Shown here piece by piece: positions 47,125-59,901 of a stretch of DNA of 64,000 nt. Each line of letters starts with the position of its first letter. Within the stretch, counting starts at the first letter, position 1. A program made the position numbers and the translations under genes. The stretch is from Strongylocentrotus droebachiensis (lineage: Eukaryota > Echinodermata > Echinoidea > Camarodonta > Strongylocentrotidae): contig JAVYIG010004986.1 in assembly GCA_035222895.1 (NCBI GenBank), positions 83,243 through 147,242 on the forward strand, given 5' to 3'. Below the pieces are notes generated by a model. It was not told the DNA's origin, did not search any database, and worked only from the letters and a program-made list of their open reading frames with translations.

Positions 47125-47256
47125 CAGGATAAGATCGGTAGAATCCATCGGCACTGCCAAAGTACTGCCAGAGAAGCTGGGGATCCTCCTCAAAGTTACT
47201 GAGAAAGACACTATCAACACCCTCGGTGGCCTGGATACCATTCAAGATGACCTTGT
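47125..47256 (-). CDS. CACNA2D: Alpha2delta exon 6: VWA_N core
   Basis: 132 bp, entered in phase 1 and left in phase 1 at GTAAGT. It encodes DKVILNGIQATEG and ends DPQLLWQYFGSADGFYRSYP. The L-x-W-Q-Y/V-F-G-S-A-x-G-F/L sequence is one of the strongest family markers. The single base left over must be joined by an exon that starts with two codon bases; five such exons follow (7a-7e). Confidence 0.95.
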
Positions 47257-48831
47257 CTGTGTGAAGTAATGAGTCATTAAAATGAATTGGTTCAGTGTGA
47301 AAGGATACTTGATGAAGCCAAGGTATACCAAGGATTTGGCTGCTGGAATGTCATGTACATCCAAAGTCAGTGTCAATTATGATGTCGAAAGTGACGTAAA
47401 TATAGTATACTATGTTGTAAAAGATTGGAATTAATGAATTTTCAGTTTGGCCTAATCCACAGATCATTTATACAGACAAGATAATGCACCTGACTGATTG
47501 ATTTAAAATTTAAAAAATGGTAATTAATTCACTGAAAGAATACAATTGACAAACAAATATATTTATTACTGTAAACCAGGATGATTGGACCAAAAAATTT
47601 CCAGAAATGATACAGAGTTGCAGACCGTTTACATTTTAAAATTCATGATAAATGAAAGAAACCTAAAATCCAAGCATATCACTCCTATTCCGGACGTAAA
47701 AAACTTATATAAAGAATTTGTCCAATAATTTCCTTTTCATCTTGGTTGTTCCTATATAACCTTTTTTACGATACCTAACAAATTACAAGATATACCATAA
47801 CTTGTTCCTCACGTCTTAGAATGTAAAATTCTATATGAGAATGGGCCCCATTATAATTTGCAATTTTTTCTTTTCTTTAATTGGGCCAAGAGTTTGCACG
47901 ATTCCCATTCAGGATATATCATATCAGATAGGTATACTTTCACCTTATTTGAACAATGTACAATTCTTTTCTGTCTATAAAAATGGTATTTAAGGAATGC
48001 TAGAAATGTTTTAAATTTAATAACCCTAACTGATGAAAGAGATGACAAGCACCTGAGCGATAGATCAATCAAAAGGTACTTTTAATCTACAGCAGCCCAT
48101 TCCTAATCACTCAGTTTGGAGTGAGAAGGGCATTAATACATCTACTATAACACAAGAGCTAATACCCTTCTGGCTCTGAACGGAGGATACATATCTGTCA
48201 TCTACATAAGTGTGGCATTCAATTGATTATCAGAGGTCATATAGACCAGCTGTTTTATCTTTTCCATCATCAACTATACTTGTCTCCCGGTGATGGACAC
48301 TGCAAAGGCCTAATAGTAATACACTAGCTTCCATGCTTTGCACACCTTCTAGTTTCACAAAGGGATTTAATGTATTTCCCCTTGGTTGAACTGGAATACT
48401 AGAACATCCATAACTACTACAGTCTTTCTCACTCAACTCAATATCCACCTACTAGACTCTCAAAATATATAAATCCTCATTAATCACATGGCGTCTATTT
48501 GTCACAGGTTAAGAATTTAGGTTTTCATTTCCCCAGTACCGGTATATTATCCCAATTCAATTGATAACAAACCAAACAATAACAATGATACCAAATTGGT
48601 TCTACACTAAGGTTATTTTTTATACTATTCACATAATGTTTGGGGTTAATTACGTTTCGGTCAGGGTCGACGATAGTAATAGGGTCACCTGAAACTTAGT
48701 TCCTAGCCCCTATTAATCAAAGCATGATATAGGAATAATTACATCTGCATCCGAGGGACGGAGTTGCATGAGAACAATGGTGCATGGGGCCAATGGTGAG
48801 AGGGACCGATTGGGTGTAATCATGTACTTAC
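47257..48831. other. Intron between exons 5 and 6
   Basis: 1.6 kb, AT-rich, with a copy of the dispersed ACCCTTCTGGCTCTGAACGG motif near 48164. No exon seen. Confidence 0.5.
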
Positions 48832-48961
48832 CTCCCTCATAGATGTCTGTAGGTATCTGGACAGAGCTGCAGTTGAGGTTGACGTAAGAAATGAATCTAT
48901 CATCATACGACAGTGTCAAGTTTGTCAGATTCTTGGAGTTCTTGTAGTCTACATCTTCAAT
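48832..48961 (-). CDS. CACNA2D: Alpha2delta exon 5: start of VWA_N
   Basis: 130 bp, entering in phase 0 and leaving in phase 1 at GTAAGT. The acceptor ends in AAG rather than CAG, so it is a weaker site. It begins IEDVDYKNSKNLTNLTLSY and ends SSVQIPTDIYEG. The V-Q-I/L-P-T-D/N-I/V-Y signature is diagnostic for alpha2delta. Sequons include NLT (twice) and NCS. Confidence 0.92.
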
Positions 48962-49560
48962 CTTCATGATGAGGACAAAGCAAAGTAAACATATGATTAT
49001 CAGAAACTTATACATGTATGATGAGCGACATAATGAGATCTTTTATATATTTTTAATTGCGACAATTTTGTGGATTTAATTTCGTTTGGATTGCAATGCA
49101 GCAATTTATACTGTGACTGATATATGCGAAATTGTATAATTAACACTTACTTTATCTTACTGCATATACAAAAAAAGGACATGTACATGTAAGTATAGTC
49201 ACAAAACATACAACTAAAAATAAAGTAGATATAGAGCAGAGTCTATTGTAGAGTCTGATAATAAAAAAGATTTTGTAAATACACAAATCATAATTCAATT
49301 TTTCTCTAAGTAATACGAAAAGCCTGAGAGGCTAGAATTGTATACATTTAATATAAAACCATAATGTGTGGTTATAAGATAATTATTATTCAGTCTCAAA
49401 TATCTACTAATGTGATCATGACATTCAATAAATTACAATGCCTGAAATGGTGCATTTAAAAATTTGTTTATTTTACTTTAATAAGGTGCATTGGTCCTTT
49501 TCTTCTTTTTATATTTCAAAGCATCTTTTGGGATTACAATCATTGATACACTGTACTTAC
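48962..49560. other. Intron between exons 4 and 5
   Basis: 600 bp of AT-rich sequence; no recognisable feature. Confidence 0.5.
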
Positions 49561-49620
49561 TTCAATTTCATGGTCTGCAGTATAATTAGCAAACTCCTGC
49601 TCCAGCTTATCTACAATTTT
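49561..49620 (-). CDS. CACNA2D: Alpha2delta exon 4
   Basis: 60 bp, 20 codons, phase 0 on both sides, with acceptor TTTCATGCAG and donor GTAAGT. It encodes KIVDKLEQEFANYTADHEIE, continuing the helical N-terminal segment in the position of the family's A-E-K-x-x...D-F region. It has one N-Y-T sequon. Confidence 0.83.
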
Positions 49621-52600
49621 CTGCATGAAACAGGAAGAAGAAGAAAAAAACGAGGGAGAAATTGTAAATTTACAATGAGATCCATGCTTCATGATACATA
49701 CAGGCTTCAGGGAAATGTATACAAGAGTATTCAGGACCATACTCTAATTTTTTGGAGGGGGGCAAAAGCATCATGAATTATTAATTTAATTTCTCATTAA
49801 GTAATTATATAAAATAATTGTAAATTGGCAGGTGTTATGGTATTATTTTTTTCTGAAGTACTTTTTTAATATTATAGTACCGGTATATGGTATTTGAGTC
49901 AATGTTCCAAGTGCCCAAACTTAGGTAATGCTTTGATATGATGTTTTTATTGTATTTCTTCCATTGTATGTTTATCCTGGGGTTTTTCTTTTTGTAAATG
50001 TATAATAATATGTATTATTTTTTCCACCTTGTACTATCCTGTGTATTAAGAAAGTAGCCTAGGCTTGAATGTTCCTTTTTTTCATGCTTTCTCTTGTACC
50101 ATTTAATTAATAAAGTATGTGACAAATAAAATATGCACTTATGCCATTATCTTTATATTTTCAAAATTTAAAAAAGACATTAAAAAGGGATAAATACAAA
50201 CATTACTAAAGGAATGTCAATTGATTAATACTTCTACAGGTACCAGTAATAAAGTTACACAAGAAAAATAATTATCTTCAGTTTTAAAATGTGCAAACTG
50301 CTACTGGGAATGATTTGGAGTTTTAAGTGACTACATGTATGTATACATGTAAGTATCAATTGAGAAATGACATCTGATTTAACATTTCTTAGCCGGTTAA
50401 AGTACAAGTACATGCCCACATCTTTCAACAACATGGTTGAATTGTATTGTAGCTTGAGGGCACTTACACTGTACATGTAGCATTTCATTTGAATGCTAAT
50501 CATGTTTAATTTCAATTCTGTAAGTGTACTAGCATATGTAACTCTATTTTCAGCCTATTTCAAGATTACAGATGAATCAACTGATGGAACAGTACATTGA
50601 GAATACGCTATCTGCATAAGATATGGACATACATGTATTGTACAAGTTCACATAATGTACATGTACAGTAGGTACATACATGTAAGTCATGTGCATACAG
50701 AACATCAAATGGTTGTGCAACACTTGCTCCCGCGCCTTTTACTCCCTGTCGATTTTCCTACACTAATCCAATTCTTAACTTCAACCCTAGACCAAACACC
50801 TAACCCTTTAACACATTCCCTAAACCTGAACCTAAATCCTAAGTGCAACCCTAACCACATACTCATGATGAAATCAAGCACCTGCAGAGCCATTATCGCC
50901 CGAGCAAATGCTGGGTTACCGCATCAAGTTCATGTAGATTTACAAACGAGGGTAGGGCTTTTTTAAGAAGCTAGATTTCAATCACATATATTATAACATA
51001 AATTTTAAATATACCCTCATCAGGCCTCCACATTAGCTTTTGGGGGAAGGGAGTCTGGATTTATTTGTTTATAATGTGTATACATGAGCTCTACATGTAT
51101 GTATCTGTTTGTTGTTCCAATTAGTGATAATAAATGTAATAACAAGACACCACCCCAGTTAATATCAACCTTGTTAAGAGGTATACATGTACATGTACAC
51201 AGACAGGGAAAGTCATAATTGAACACACACCATTCATGAGTGGTACATGTACATGTAGAGTGTAGCGTCCATACATGTTTCTAATGGGGAGGTGGTGACT
51301 GGGTATCTGGCCATGTTTCCCACCTTCATTTCCCTTGAGGAAATTCATAATTCCCTCCCAATTTTTACTTTACTCCCACTTTGAAATATATACCGTACAT
51401 GATAGGTATCGTTGCACACTAACAGCTGGTTTGTGTTGATCTACATATGTAATAACCAGATGGATGTGACTGCATCTCCAGTTTGCCTCCACCCATACCT
51501 ACCGTAATTAATTGCCAGTGCACCTCATAATTGGTCACTGCTAAAATACATGTAACAATTATTTTTCATGTACAGCATGACAGTGTATTGATGTGTATTA
51601 ATTAAAATTACAATTGCTTTCGAGATAAAGACTATATTACACTACTGCAGTATACAGTCTCTATAAGAAAGTCATTTTTTGTAAATAGTAAAAATGATTT
51701 ATTTACCAGTATTGGTATATTAGACTATGATGTACCTACACAATGTACTCTGATGATAACAATTTCATCCTTGAATTCAAGCAGAATTTAATTCATAGCT
51801 TGTGTGAAGAGAGGCCCTAAATAATTCATGAACTTAGGCTTTCATAAAAATTGGGCGTCAGTATGTACATGTATGTAGGGATGCCGGGGAACACATGTAC
51901 ACATGCCTTAGTATAACATGTACTGTTATGTGCATATTGAACGAGTATCAAACTGCTGTGTGTGTGCATCATACATGTAGTGCAGTATGAAATATAATTA
52001 TGTTCAAGGTTAGAGAAAAAAGAAAAAAAGCAGCACTTTTCAAATGATTGTAATTTTTGGATAAGGAGCAATAAAAAAAAACATGACAAATAATGCATGC
52101 ATGGGGAAAATATCTGCATCAGTCTATCACAACTGAAATAGAGGCAGTTGTGATTATTTTAGAAGGGTTTTTTTGGTCAATGTTGAGACTACAAAAGAAA
52201 TTTCCTCTGATGATGATGAAATGTTCACATATAATTTGATATTAACATTCACATCACATTGCCAAAAAAGACCATGGAATATAATGTACATGTACATGTA
52301 CAGCTATTGTATTTTAATATTTTGCATTAACATGGAGACCAATCATAAATTCTATCATAATTTTGTGTGAATTTCATGAGTTCCATGCTAGTATCTTAAA
52401 TTAGCAGTGCAGAAAATAAGTATGTTAATCCTGTGTGCAAATCTGTTTGTAAATGATGGTTTACATGTCAGACTTAATAAATAAATAAATTACACAAAGA
52501 GAAACAAAATACTCATCATGTGTTTTTCTTTATAATCTTATGTAAAATGTAATAAAAGCTCATGACATGACAACATTTAAATAATTGAGAGAATAATTAA

Positions 52601-52716
52601 ATGTCATTGTTGCTTAGATGATATTAAAGATGTCTGAACATGGTATTATAAATTCTGTACAAGGAAAAAAAAGTAATAAATGATAATATGATCATCAAGG
52701 AAATTCTGTAACATAC
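49621..52716. other. Intron between exons 3 and 4
   Basis: 3.1 kb. TACATGTA-type palindromes are frequent from about 50330 onward. A plus-strand A-rich end with AATAAA motifs near 50107-50130 may be the tail of an old retroelement. A short AACCCTAACC/CCTAAACCTGAACC-like run lies near 50780-50860. Confidence 0.5.
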
Positions 52717-52827
52717 CCTCACTGCAGTCATCTTCTTTTGGAGTATACCCTGCCATTTCTGAGCTACATCGTCTATCAGTTCTGTGCCATTTATATATTC
52801 CAAAGACAAGTTCTTGTCCTCATATCC
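52717..52827 (-). CDS. CACNA2D: Alpha2delta exon 3
   Basis: 111 bp, 37 codons, phase 0 on both sides. A pyrimidine-rich acceptor (CTTCTTTTTACAG) and a GTATGT donor flank it. It starts GYEDKNLSLEYINGTEL and ends in QKKMTAVR. The family carries a similar basic, heptad-like stretch (L-x-x-R-x-x-A-L-V-R) here. It contains N-L-S and N-G-T glycosylation sequons. The intron upstream (minus-strand sense) is about 6 kb and holds the 827-bp duplication. Confidence 0.87.
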
Positions 52828-54028
52828 CTGTAAAAAGAAGATGAAATATCAAAGATCAAAATTATTTAGGCATCAAGATGCTGGTTGGAATAAATACATG
52901 TAAGTGAAATGTTACACATTTGGGGGAAATAAGTTATATTACTTATTTACTCTCTATTACCTCTGAAGCAAAAGAAGGAAATGAAAATGTTTACATGTAG
53001 CATATTGATTAAAAAATGAAAAATATATAATTAATTAATCTTATTTCAGATTTCAATACAATATTTTGAGAAAAAATCTTAATAAACGTTTAAAATTTAT
53101 TACAACTACATATATATGTAAAATATTCTATTTCAAACATAAATGAAACTGGTTGTGGTCAAAACACAATTATGTTCTTTTGCCTTAATATTTCTTCAAT
53201 ATACATGTATTCTATTCATTACATTGTATTCTACTTTTTAATCAGCTGCTTACACAGAAACACAAGCAATTTTAAATTCTTTCTTCAGTTCGTCAACAAT
53301 AGATGTCATCATTTTGCTGACCACCTCTACAATGTGTCATCTAAATTGGCACCAATACTTTTCCAAAATTCTCATGGCCATTGTGTAATACCATATGCTC
53401 CGGTTTTGTCATTTCACACAATTCTCACAATTTCCATATACATGTAATATCAATACAAGTACAAATAGAGCTGACATGAAAAGCTCTTATCTAAACAAAG
53501 ATTCATTACAATACAAGTGTACATGTACATTTTATGTATGTCATGGACAGGTAGGTATATACTCCTGACTATAAATACATGTACATGCAAATGCCAATGA
53601 TATACCAGTATTTGTATTAAACTGTTATCAACAAGGTATTACTAGGGTGGAAATGATGGCACGCACATGTCCAAATTGTGATAAGTACGTGTAAGTTGTT
53701 AACACAATCACTTCTATTCAGATGTGCTGGTACCATAAAATGAATAAATGATCATTCATTTTTTGCAATACAGTTGGTACAAGTAAATCCAAATAAAATC
53801 ATTTTCTTTTCACGTAGTATATTTAAGACCAGGACCGATGTTTTTGTTTCTTGAATGACATTGCTAAAGGTTTTTTTTGGGGGGTCTCTTTCTTAAAATG
53901 TGAAGTATCTTATTCAAAAAGGTTGCTACATGGAATCACTTACATAAAATATGGATAACAGTATGAAATATATATGAAACTTTATCTTTTGAAATATAAA
54001 TGTATATATATCATATTCCGGTTTTACC

Positions 54029-54855
54029 TATAATTTGTTTGCTCACAAAAAAAAGAATAAATCGATGGCTGTTATATAATGATTAATAACATTCTGGTTA
54101 CAAGGTACACAACATGTATAGCTTCTCTTTCTCTTTACATCACATATAACAGTACTGACTTTGTACATGTAGCAAACACATGTACATGTACAAGTTTGAT
54201 GTAGAACAGTAGATACACATGTATATACATGTATATGAGCAATATTTTTTAATAAATTTAAATTCTCCAGACATTGAACAGCAATGCAGGTCATACAAAC
54301 ATAATGACATGTGAATGTGTTTGTTATCAAGGAACCTAGCTCCTGCATGTACATGTACAATGTACATGTACTCATGTATGCAGCAAATATGCTTTGTGCA
54401 TAATGAAAATCAAATCACTTGTAGGTGAGTATTCCTATTTTTCCTAAATAAAGGTACCGGTATGGTAAATTGAGTTAGGGTAAAAACACACACATTTTTA
54501 TTCCTTCTTCTTTAACAGACAATATTTTTGTCATTATGATTCATGTATAGAAATATCTGGTTGGATCAGTTACTCAGACTACATGTATAATACAGGTTGT
54601 ACATGAATTATTCAGAATGTACTTGGAATTAATCATGGAGTCTGCCCTTCCAGTTAAAACAAAGTCTCCCGTGCATTGATGGAGTATCAGTAAATGCATC
54701 TACACACAAACGTGTGTATGCTGTATACTCATGTGTCTCGTTTAATGTGTGTATCTCCCGTCAATACATGTCCATTCCTGTATGGGTAAAGCTGTCTACC
54801 GGTATACGGCTTCCGCATGTACTTCATCTGAAGATATAAACTGAGTACAATGCAA
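54029..54855 (+). repeat. 827-bp tandem duplication, copy 1
   Basis: Begins TATAATTTGTTTGCTCAC and runs directly into copy 2. The two copies look base-for-base identical over 827 bp. No gene is contained; open frames in it are accidental. Confidence 0.95.
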
Positions 54856-55682
54856 TATAATTTGTTTGCTCACAAAAAAAAGAATAAATCGATGGCTGTT
54901 ATATAATGATTAATAACATTCTGGTTACAAGGTACACAACATGTATAGCTTCTCTTTCTCTTTACATCACATATAACAGTACTGACTTTGTACATGTAGC
55001 AAACACATGTACATGTACAAGTTTGATGTAGAACAGTAGATACACATGTATATACATGTATATGAGCAATATTTTTTAATAAATTTAAATTCTCCAGACA
55101 TTGAACAGCAATGCAGGTCATACAAACATAATGACATGTGAATGTGTTTGTTATCAAGGAACCTAGCTCCTGCATGTACATGTACAATGTACATGTACTC
55201 ATGTATGCAGCAAATATGCTTTGTGCATAATGAAAATCAAATCACTTGTAGGTGAGTATTCCTATTTTTCCTAAATAAAGGTACCGGTATGGTAAATTGA
55301 GTTAGGGTAAAAACACACACATTTTTATTCCTTCTTCTTTAACAGACAATATTTTTGTCATTATGATTCATGTATAGAAATATCTGGTTGGATCAGTTAC
55401 TCAGACTACATGTATAATACAGGTTGTACATGAATTATTCAGAATGTACTTGGAATTAATCATGGAGTCTGCCCTTCCAGTTAAAACAAAGTCTCCCGTG
55501 CATTGATGGAGTATCAGTAAATGCATCTACACACAAACGTGTGTATGCTGTATACTCATGTGTCTCGTTTAATGTGTGTATCTCCCGTCAATACATGTCC
55601 ATTCCTGTATGGGTAAAGCTGTCTACCGGTATACGGCTTCCGCATGTACTTCATCTGAAGATATAAACTGAGTACAATGCAA
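54856..55682 (+). repeat. 827-bp tandem duplication, copy 2
   Basis: Exact head-to-tail copy of 54029-54855, followed by unique sequence from 55683. The absence of differences means either a very recent event or an assembly duplication of one allele. Confidence 0.95.
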
Positions 55683-56023
55683 TGCCTACACTCTTCTCTA
55701 TTATTTCTATTTTCTAGTCTTTTTTTAATAATGAACATCCTACTTCCAATAAAATAAAAAACAATATTCTTTGATAATTAAAGATAAAATTTCAAAAAAT
55801 GTGTTATAGATATTTCTTGTTTAATGTTATATTTCTTGTTTAATGTTATAATGTAAAATGTACGGTATATCGCTGCACTACATGTACAGTACATGAACTT
55901 GTATAGAAATACAGTAGTAAACAGCTGGATAGGCCTGTAAATAACAGACAAGATCTGTGTTCATGCGTATATACATGTATATAGATGCCCACTGGGCATG
56001 TACACTGTAAGTATAGACTTACA

Positions 56024-57035
56024 GCACGGGTGGCCAACCTTTTAAAGCTCGCGGGCCACACCTAACGATAGGCATAACTTGGCGGGCCATAGGTACAATG
56101 TAGTCTTCTCCCACACCCCCCACCCCACACACTCACACTCATGCAATACGTGTATACATCTGCAATTTTGCAAAAGCAAACAACAAAATCAGTGAAAAAA
56201 TGTCGATGTGGAGTCGTTTTGGTGGTATGTCCCATTTTGGAAATGGTTGGATCTATGCACACGATACTTTTCCATGCACACGATACTTAATGGATAAGGC
56301 GTTTTTTCGAATTTTGCTAAGCAAATAAGCTATCAACAGCCCACATGTTTATGACCCTTTTAGTTCATTGTCTCTCTTATTCTTTTGATATATATATTCA
56401 AACCTGGTCTTGACATTGAGAGATACCGGCAGCATCGAGAAATCGGAATGAATACCTCTTAGGTCAAATAGGCAAAGAAGAGAGCTAGATTATAAGTGGA
56501 CTTTACTTGATCACATTTCCTTCTTGATTTTAGGCAAACAGAGAAGAACATCGATATTCTTTAAAGCACGGGTGGCCAACCTTTTCAAGCTTGCGGGCCA
56601 CAGCTAATGATAGGCATAACTTAGCGGGCCGTACGTAGGTAGTCTTCTATCGCATGAAATCAACCGCTATTGCGTACTCACATTTCCCTGCAGTAAACTG
56701 TAGGCCTAAAATGATCACTGCAGATCACATCATTTTTTCCTGTCATACTTTTACTTTTTGTCCACTAATTTCTCCACCTTCAGAGCTGCTACCCATAGCT
56801 TGAATATTTTTATTGCGATTGTGGTCTGGAAACTGATGAAACAATTTCCCATTGCTTTTTAAGGAACAATAATAAATACAACATCACATCATTTTTTCCT
56901 GTCGTACTTGTACTTTTTGTCCACTAATTTCTCCACCTTCAGAGCTGCTACCCATAGCTTGAATATTTCATTGCGATTGTGGTCTGGAAACCGATGAAAC
57001 AATTTCCCCTTGGTTTTTCAAGAATAAATACAAAC
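56024..57035. mobile_element. hAT-like element remains with internal duplications
   Basis: AGCACGGGTGGCCAACCTTTT followed by GCGGGCCACA occurs at 56024 and again at 56567, about 540 bp apart in direct orientation. C-A-G/x-G-G-G-T-G-G-C-C-A-A-C-C...G-C-G-G-G-C-C ends are typical of hAT-derived repeats. Further right, 56724-56882 and 56883-57035 are tandem copies (159-bp period) starting ATCACATCATTTTTTCCTGT. No transposase frame is visible. Confidence 0.6.
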
Positions 57036-58279
57036 AAACGACATGTATTGCATATAACACGCGCTTCGCCCTGCATCAGTTCTCCGTGCTATACGTCACA
57101 ACCCGGAAGTTTTAAAGGGAAATTTCGACAAAATGGCAGCTTCCTTGGGGAGCAGATATTATGTGGCCTACAGCAATGTTTTTTATATCAAATGAAACGT
57201 TGTTTTACTCTCTATGTCATGATAATGCTTCATAGTCGAGAGGTTAATTCCCCTTTAATAAAAAGCATGTGTCATCACAACAATCTTTACTTTAAAATGG
57301 CATTATTTGAGGAAGAACAAATTTGTAGAAAGTTTAGCAAATATTTAACCAATATTAATTGTGCTACATGTATATGATGAAACAAACTGCCAACACTGCA
57401 AAAACTGTTTTACAAGGTGTACCAGTATATAAATGTATACATGTGAGTATATTACTGAGGTAAACTGAGATACTTTAATGTAGGTATCAAAAATTGGTTA
57501 TCTTCCATAAAATTTATCTTCGGCTTTTCCATGACCCTTTGCCACTTAAACCACCTTCTACCAGCATTTTGTGATTGTTATTGCAATTTTATCTTCTACC
57601 TCTTTTTTTTCTTCTTTATATGTAGGTAGGACTACATGTACCTGTGACCTGTCCCATCTCTCTTCCCTTCTCAATTTCATTGTTTTATATCATTTTATAT
57701 TTATTGGTGACTCAAAATTATATTGTATACCGGTATATATACAGTGTATAATAGAAATTTTTAGGGATTGCAAATTCATATTATTTCAGCATTATCTTAT
57801 GGCTGCTACATCACATGTACATTGTACTTGGAATGTGAACTATCATCAATAAACCACAATTCAATTTCATTCACATGGTTTTCATACCAGCGTGCACCCC
57901 TTATATAACATGTAGACCAGCTGGACGAGAGGGGAACTGACCACACTCTTGCACTGTATGCCATATTGATCTATATATAACACTTAACACGCAACCTCAG
58001 ATAATCTCTGTCACTGATGTTCTTTGTGTCACCCCTACCATAAGGTAGTACATGTACAGGCCAGGCATATAAATCCATGCTTTGAATAGATGAGCTAAAA
58101 TCTCTGTGTGAGGACAATAGATCAGTGTGCCTGATTGTAGTTGACTAGCAGACCATTATGACCTAGCTCTCGTTGTGTAAAATGAACATGTCCCAAAGAG
58201 GCAATTGTCGGGGAGTCAAGCATTTGTACAGTAGATAAAAAATGTCAATATTGTTTGTTATTGAATATAATGCAGCAGA

Positions 58280-58391
58280 GATAAATATATAAAAATGATA
58301 CAGATGGATGAACATGGGGGATACACTACATGTCTAGCCACTATTTGGGCTCCTCATGATGTACAAATAAATATCAATCAATCAATCAATT
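58280..58391 (+). mobile_element. Short retroelement tail
   Basis: CTAGCCACTATTTGGGCTCC, then ATGATGTACAAATAAA and (ATCA)n. Such a short tetranucleotide tail is typical of the 3' end of non-LTR elements or their SINE partners. Extent upstream is unknown. Confidence 0.4.
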
Positions 58392-58891
58392 TAGCTGCAT
58401 CATTCCATCATCATCATTATCCTTTGTGTCAAGTAATTAAGTAACATACTGATTACACGTTCACGATACTAATATATATTATCCAGGGGACAAATGTATA
58501 CACTCAATTGTCTACACTGCTGTATAGACAGGACACATAATGCAAACACGGATTGTCTTTATTTTGTGTACTTGCACAACATTTCATGTAGATCCACAAA
58601 ATTCTTGCAGCACATCAAAAAAGACAAGCAACCATGAAAGGATCAAAAACATAAAAACAACATTAAAAAAATACAAGAACTTTCTCGTTCTGGAGAACAT
58701 TTAACTCTTGATTTGAATTTACATCTACAGATTAATTTTCAAAGTTTTTAATTACATCATTTCCATTGACTTCTGCATCACCAGATAAATATGACATATA
58801 AGTATGACATTTCTGCATCACATATTACATCAAAGTACTTAACAAATAAGTACTTTGTATCAAAATCAGTATAAAATAGATAATTACTCAC

Positions 58892-58973
58892 CTGTTTAAG
58901 TTCCTTAATGCCGGTCACTTCATCTAAGTTTGACGTCAAAGAAACACTCAAGCTATCAGCCCATTTCTTTACC
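58892..58973 (-). CDS. CACNA2D: Alpha2delta exon 2: N-terminal helical region
   Basis: 82 bp, entered in phase 2 and leaving in phase 0. The acceptor follows CCCCAATGCAG and the donor is GTGAGT. It encodes VKKWADSLSVSLTSNLDEVT and then GIKELKQ, which aligns with the K-W-x-D-x-x-x-x-L-x-x-L segment that follows the signal peptide in alpha2delta proteins. Confidence 0.85.
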
Positions 58974-59901
58974 CTGCATTGGGGAATAAAAAGTAAATAT
59001 AGCATAATTATAACCATTTATCGATGATAATTTGAAATTGTTTACAAATTAAGTTATTAAGGCAATCACAATTTCAAAATGGAAGATCCATTAATAATGC
59101 ACTGCATAATCAAGCTTTTTCTCATATGGTGAGATTACCTTTGTGTGAATTCAAAAGGAAAGAAAAGGAAAATTATTTTTGATTAGGGTTAAATGGTGTG
59201 TGTCATTCAAAATTGAATATAATGTATATTAAAATAAAGGGTCCATACTGACGATGGGTTTGTTTCCACAGCATGTGTTATTCAATTACTTGACATAAAT
59301 CTTTCCTTGTACATTTTTTTCATGCAACCATAATATAAATTGTCCATATACTTTTAACTTTAGTAACTGTATATTCATTTGTAGCGCATATATTCTTAAT
59401 TATTTTATTTATAATATATCTTCTTCTTCTTCCAGTTAAGTACAGACCGCTGTTGGCGTATTATCGTACTTGTGCTTGCCGAGTGCCCAGATGAATAGCG
59501 CAAGTAACTCCATATACTCTGACTAAGTGAAAATACTGATATTGGAGTAAACAAAATAATTAAAAAAAACTAATTGTGAATGCATGAACATTACTGTATA
59601 CTATTACTATGCATTTATGTTTCACTACAATTCATGCATCAACAAAATGAATATTCAAATATAGATAAAAAATGAATTGCAATGATGAATTGGTCATGGA
59701 CTGTAATCCATGCTCCCATTTATATTTTCATCCTTTCATGATAACGACCAGATAAAGATGAAAAGACAAACAACATTTTGACCAACATTCATTATGTTCA
59801 TCACGTCCATTCATCACTGCATATTATTAATATTATGGCAAGACAGTCGTAAAATACCGCAGGACGACGCCCGCCTGGTACACACTAAACTCTCTACTTA
59901 C
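58974..59901. other. Intron between exons 1 and 2
   Basis: 928 bp of AT-rich intron with a (TTC)n-like run near 59420-59434; nothing else recognised. Confidence 0.5.

Larger units (their letters stand above)
52828..58891. other. Intron between exons 2 and 3
   Basis: 6.1 kb. It contains the 827-bp exact tandem duplication (54029-55682), two hAT-like end sequences and a 159-bp tandem duplication (56024-57035), many TACATGTA palindromes, and an (AATC)n tail near 58370-58391 preceded by a short retroelement-like 3' end. Confidence 0.6.

Noticed and set aside
54043..55202. Two identical 110-codon minus-strand frames.
   Set aside because: They are the same accidental frame in both copies of the 827-bp duplication, Cys/His/Tyr-rich from TACATGTA sequence, with no family resemblance.
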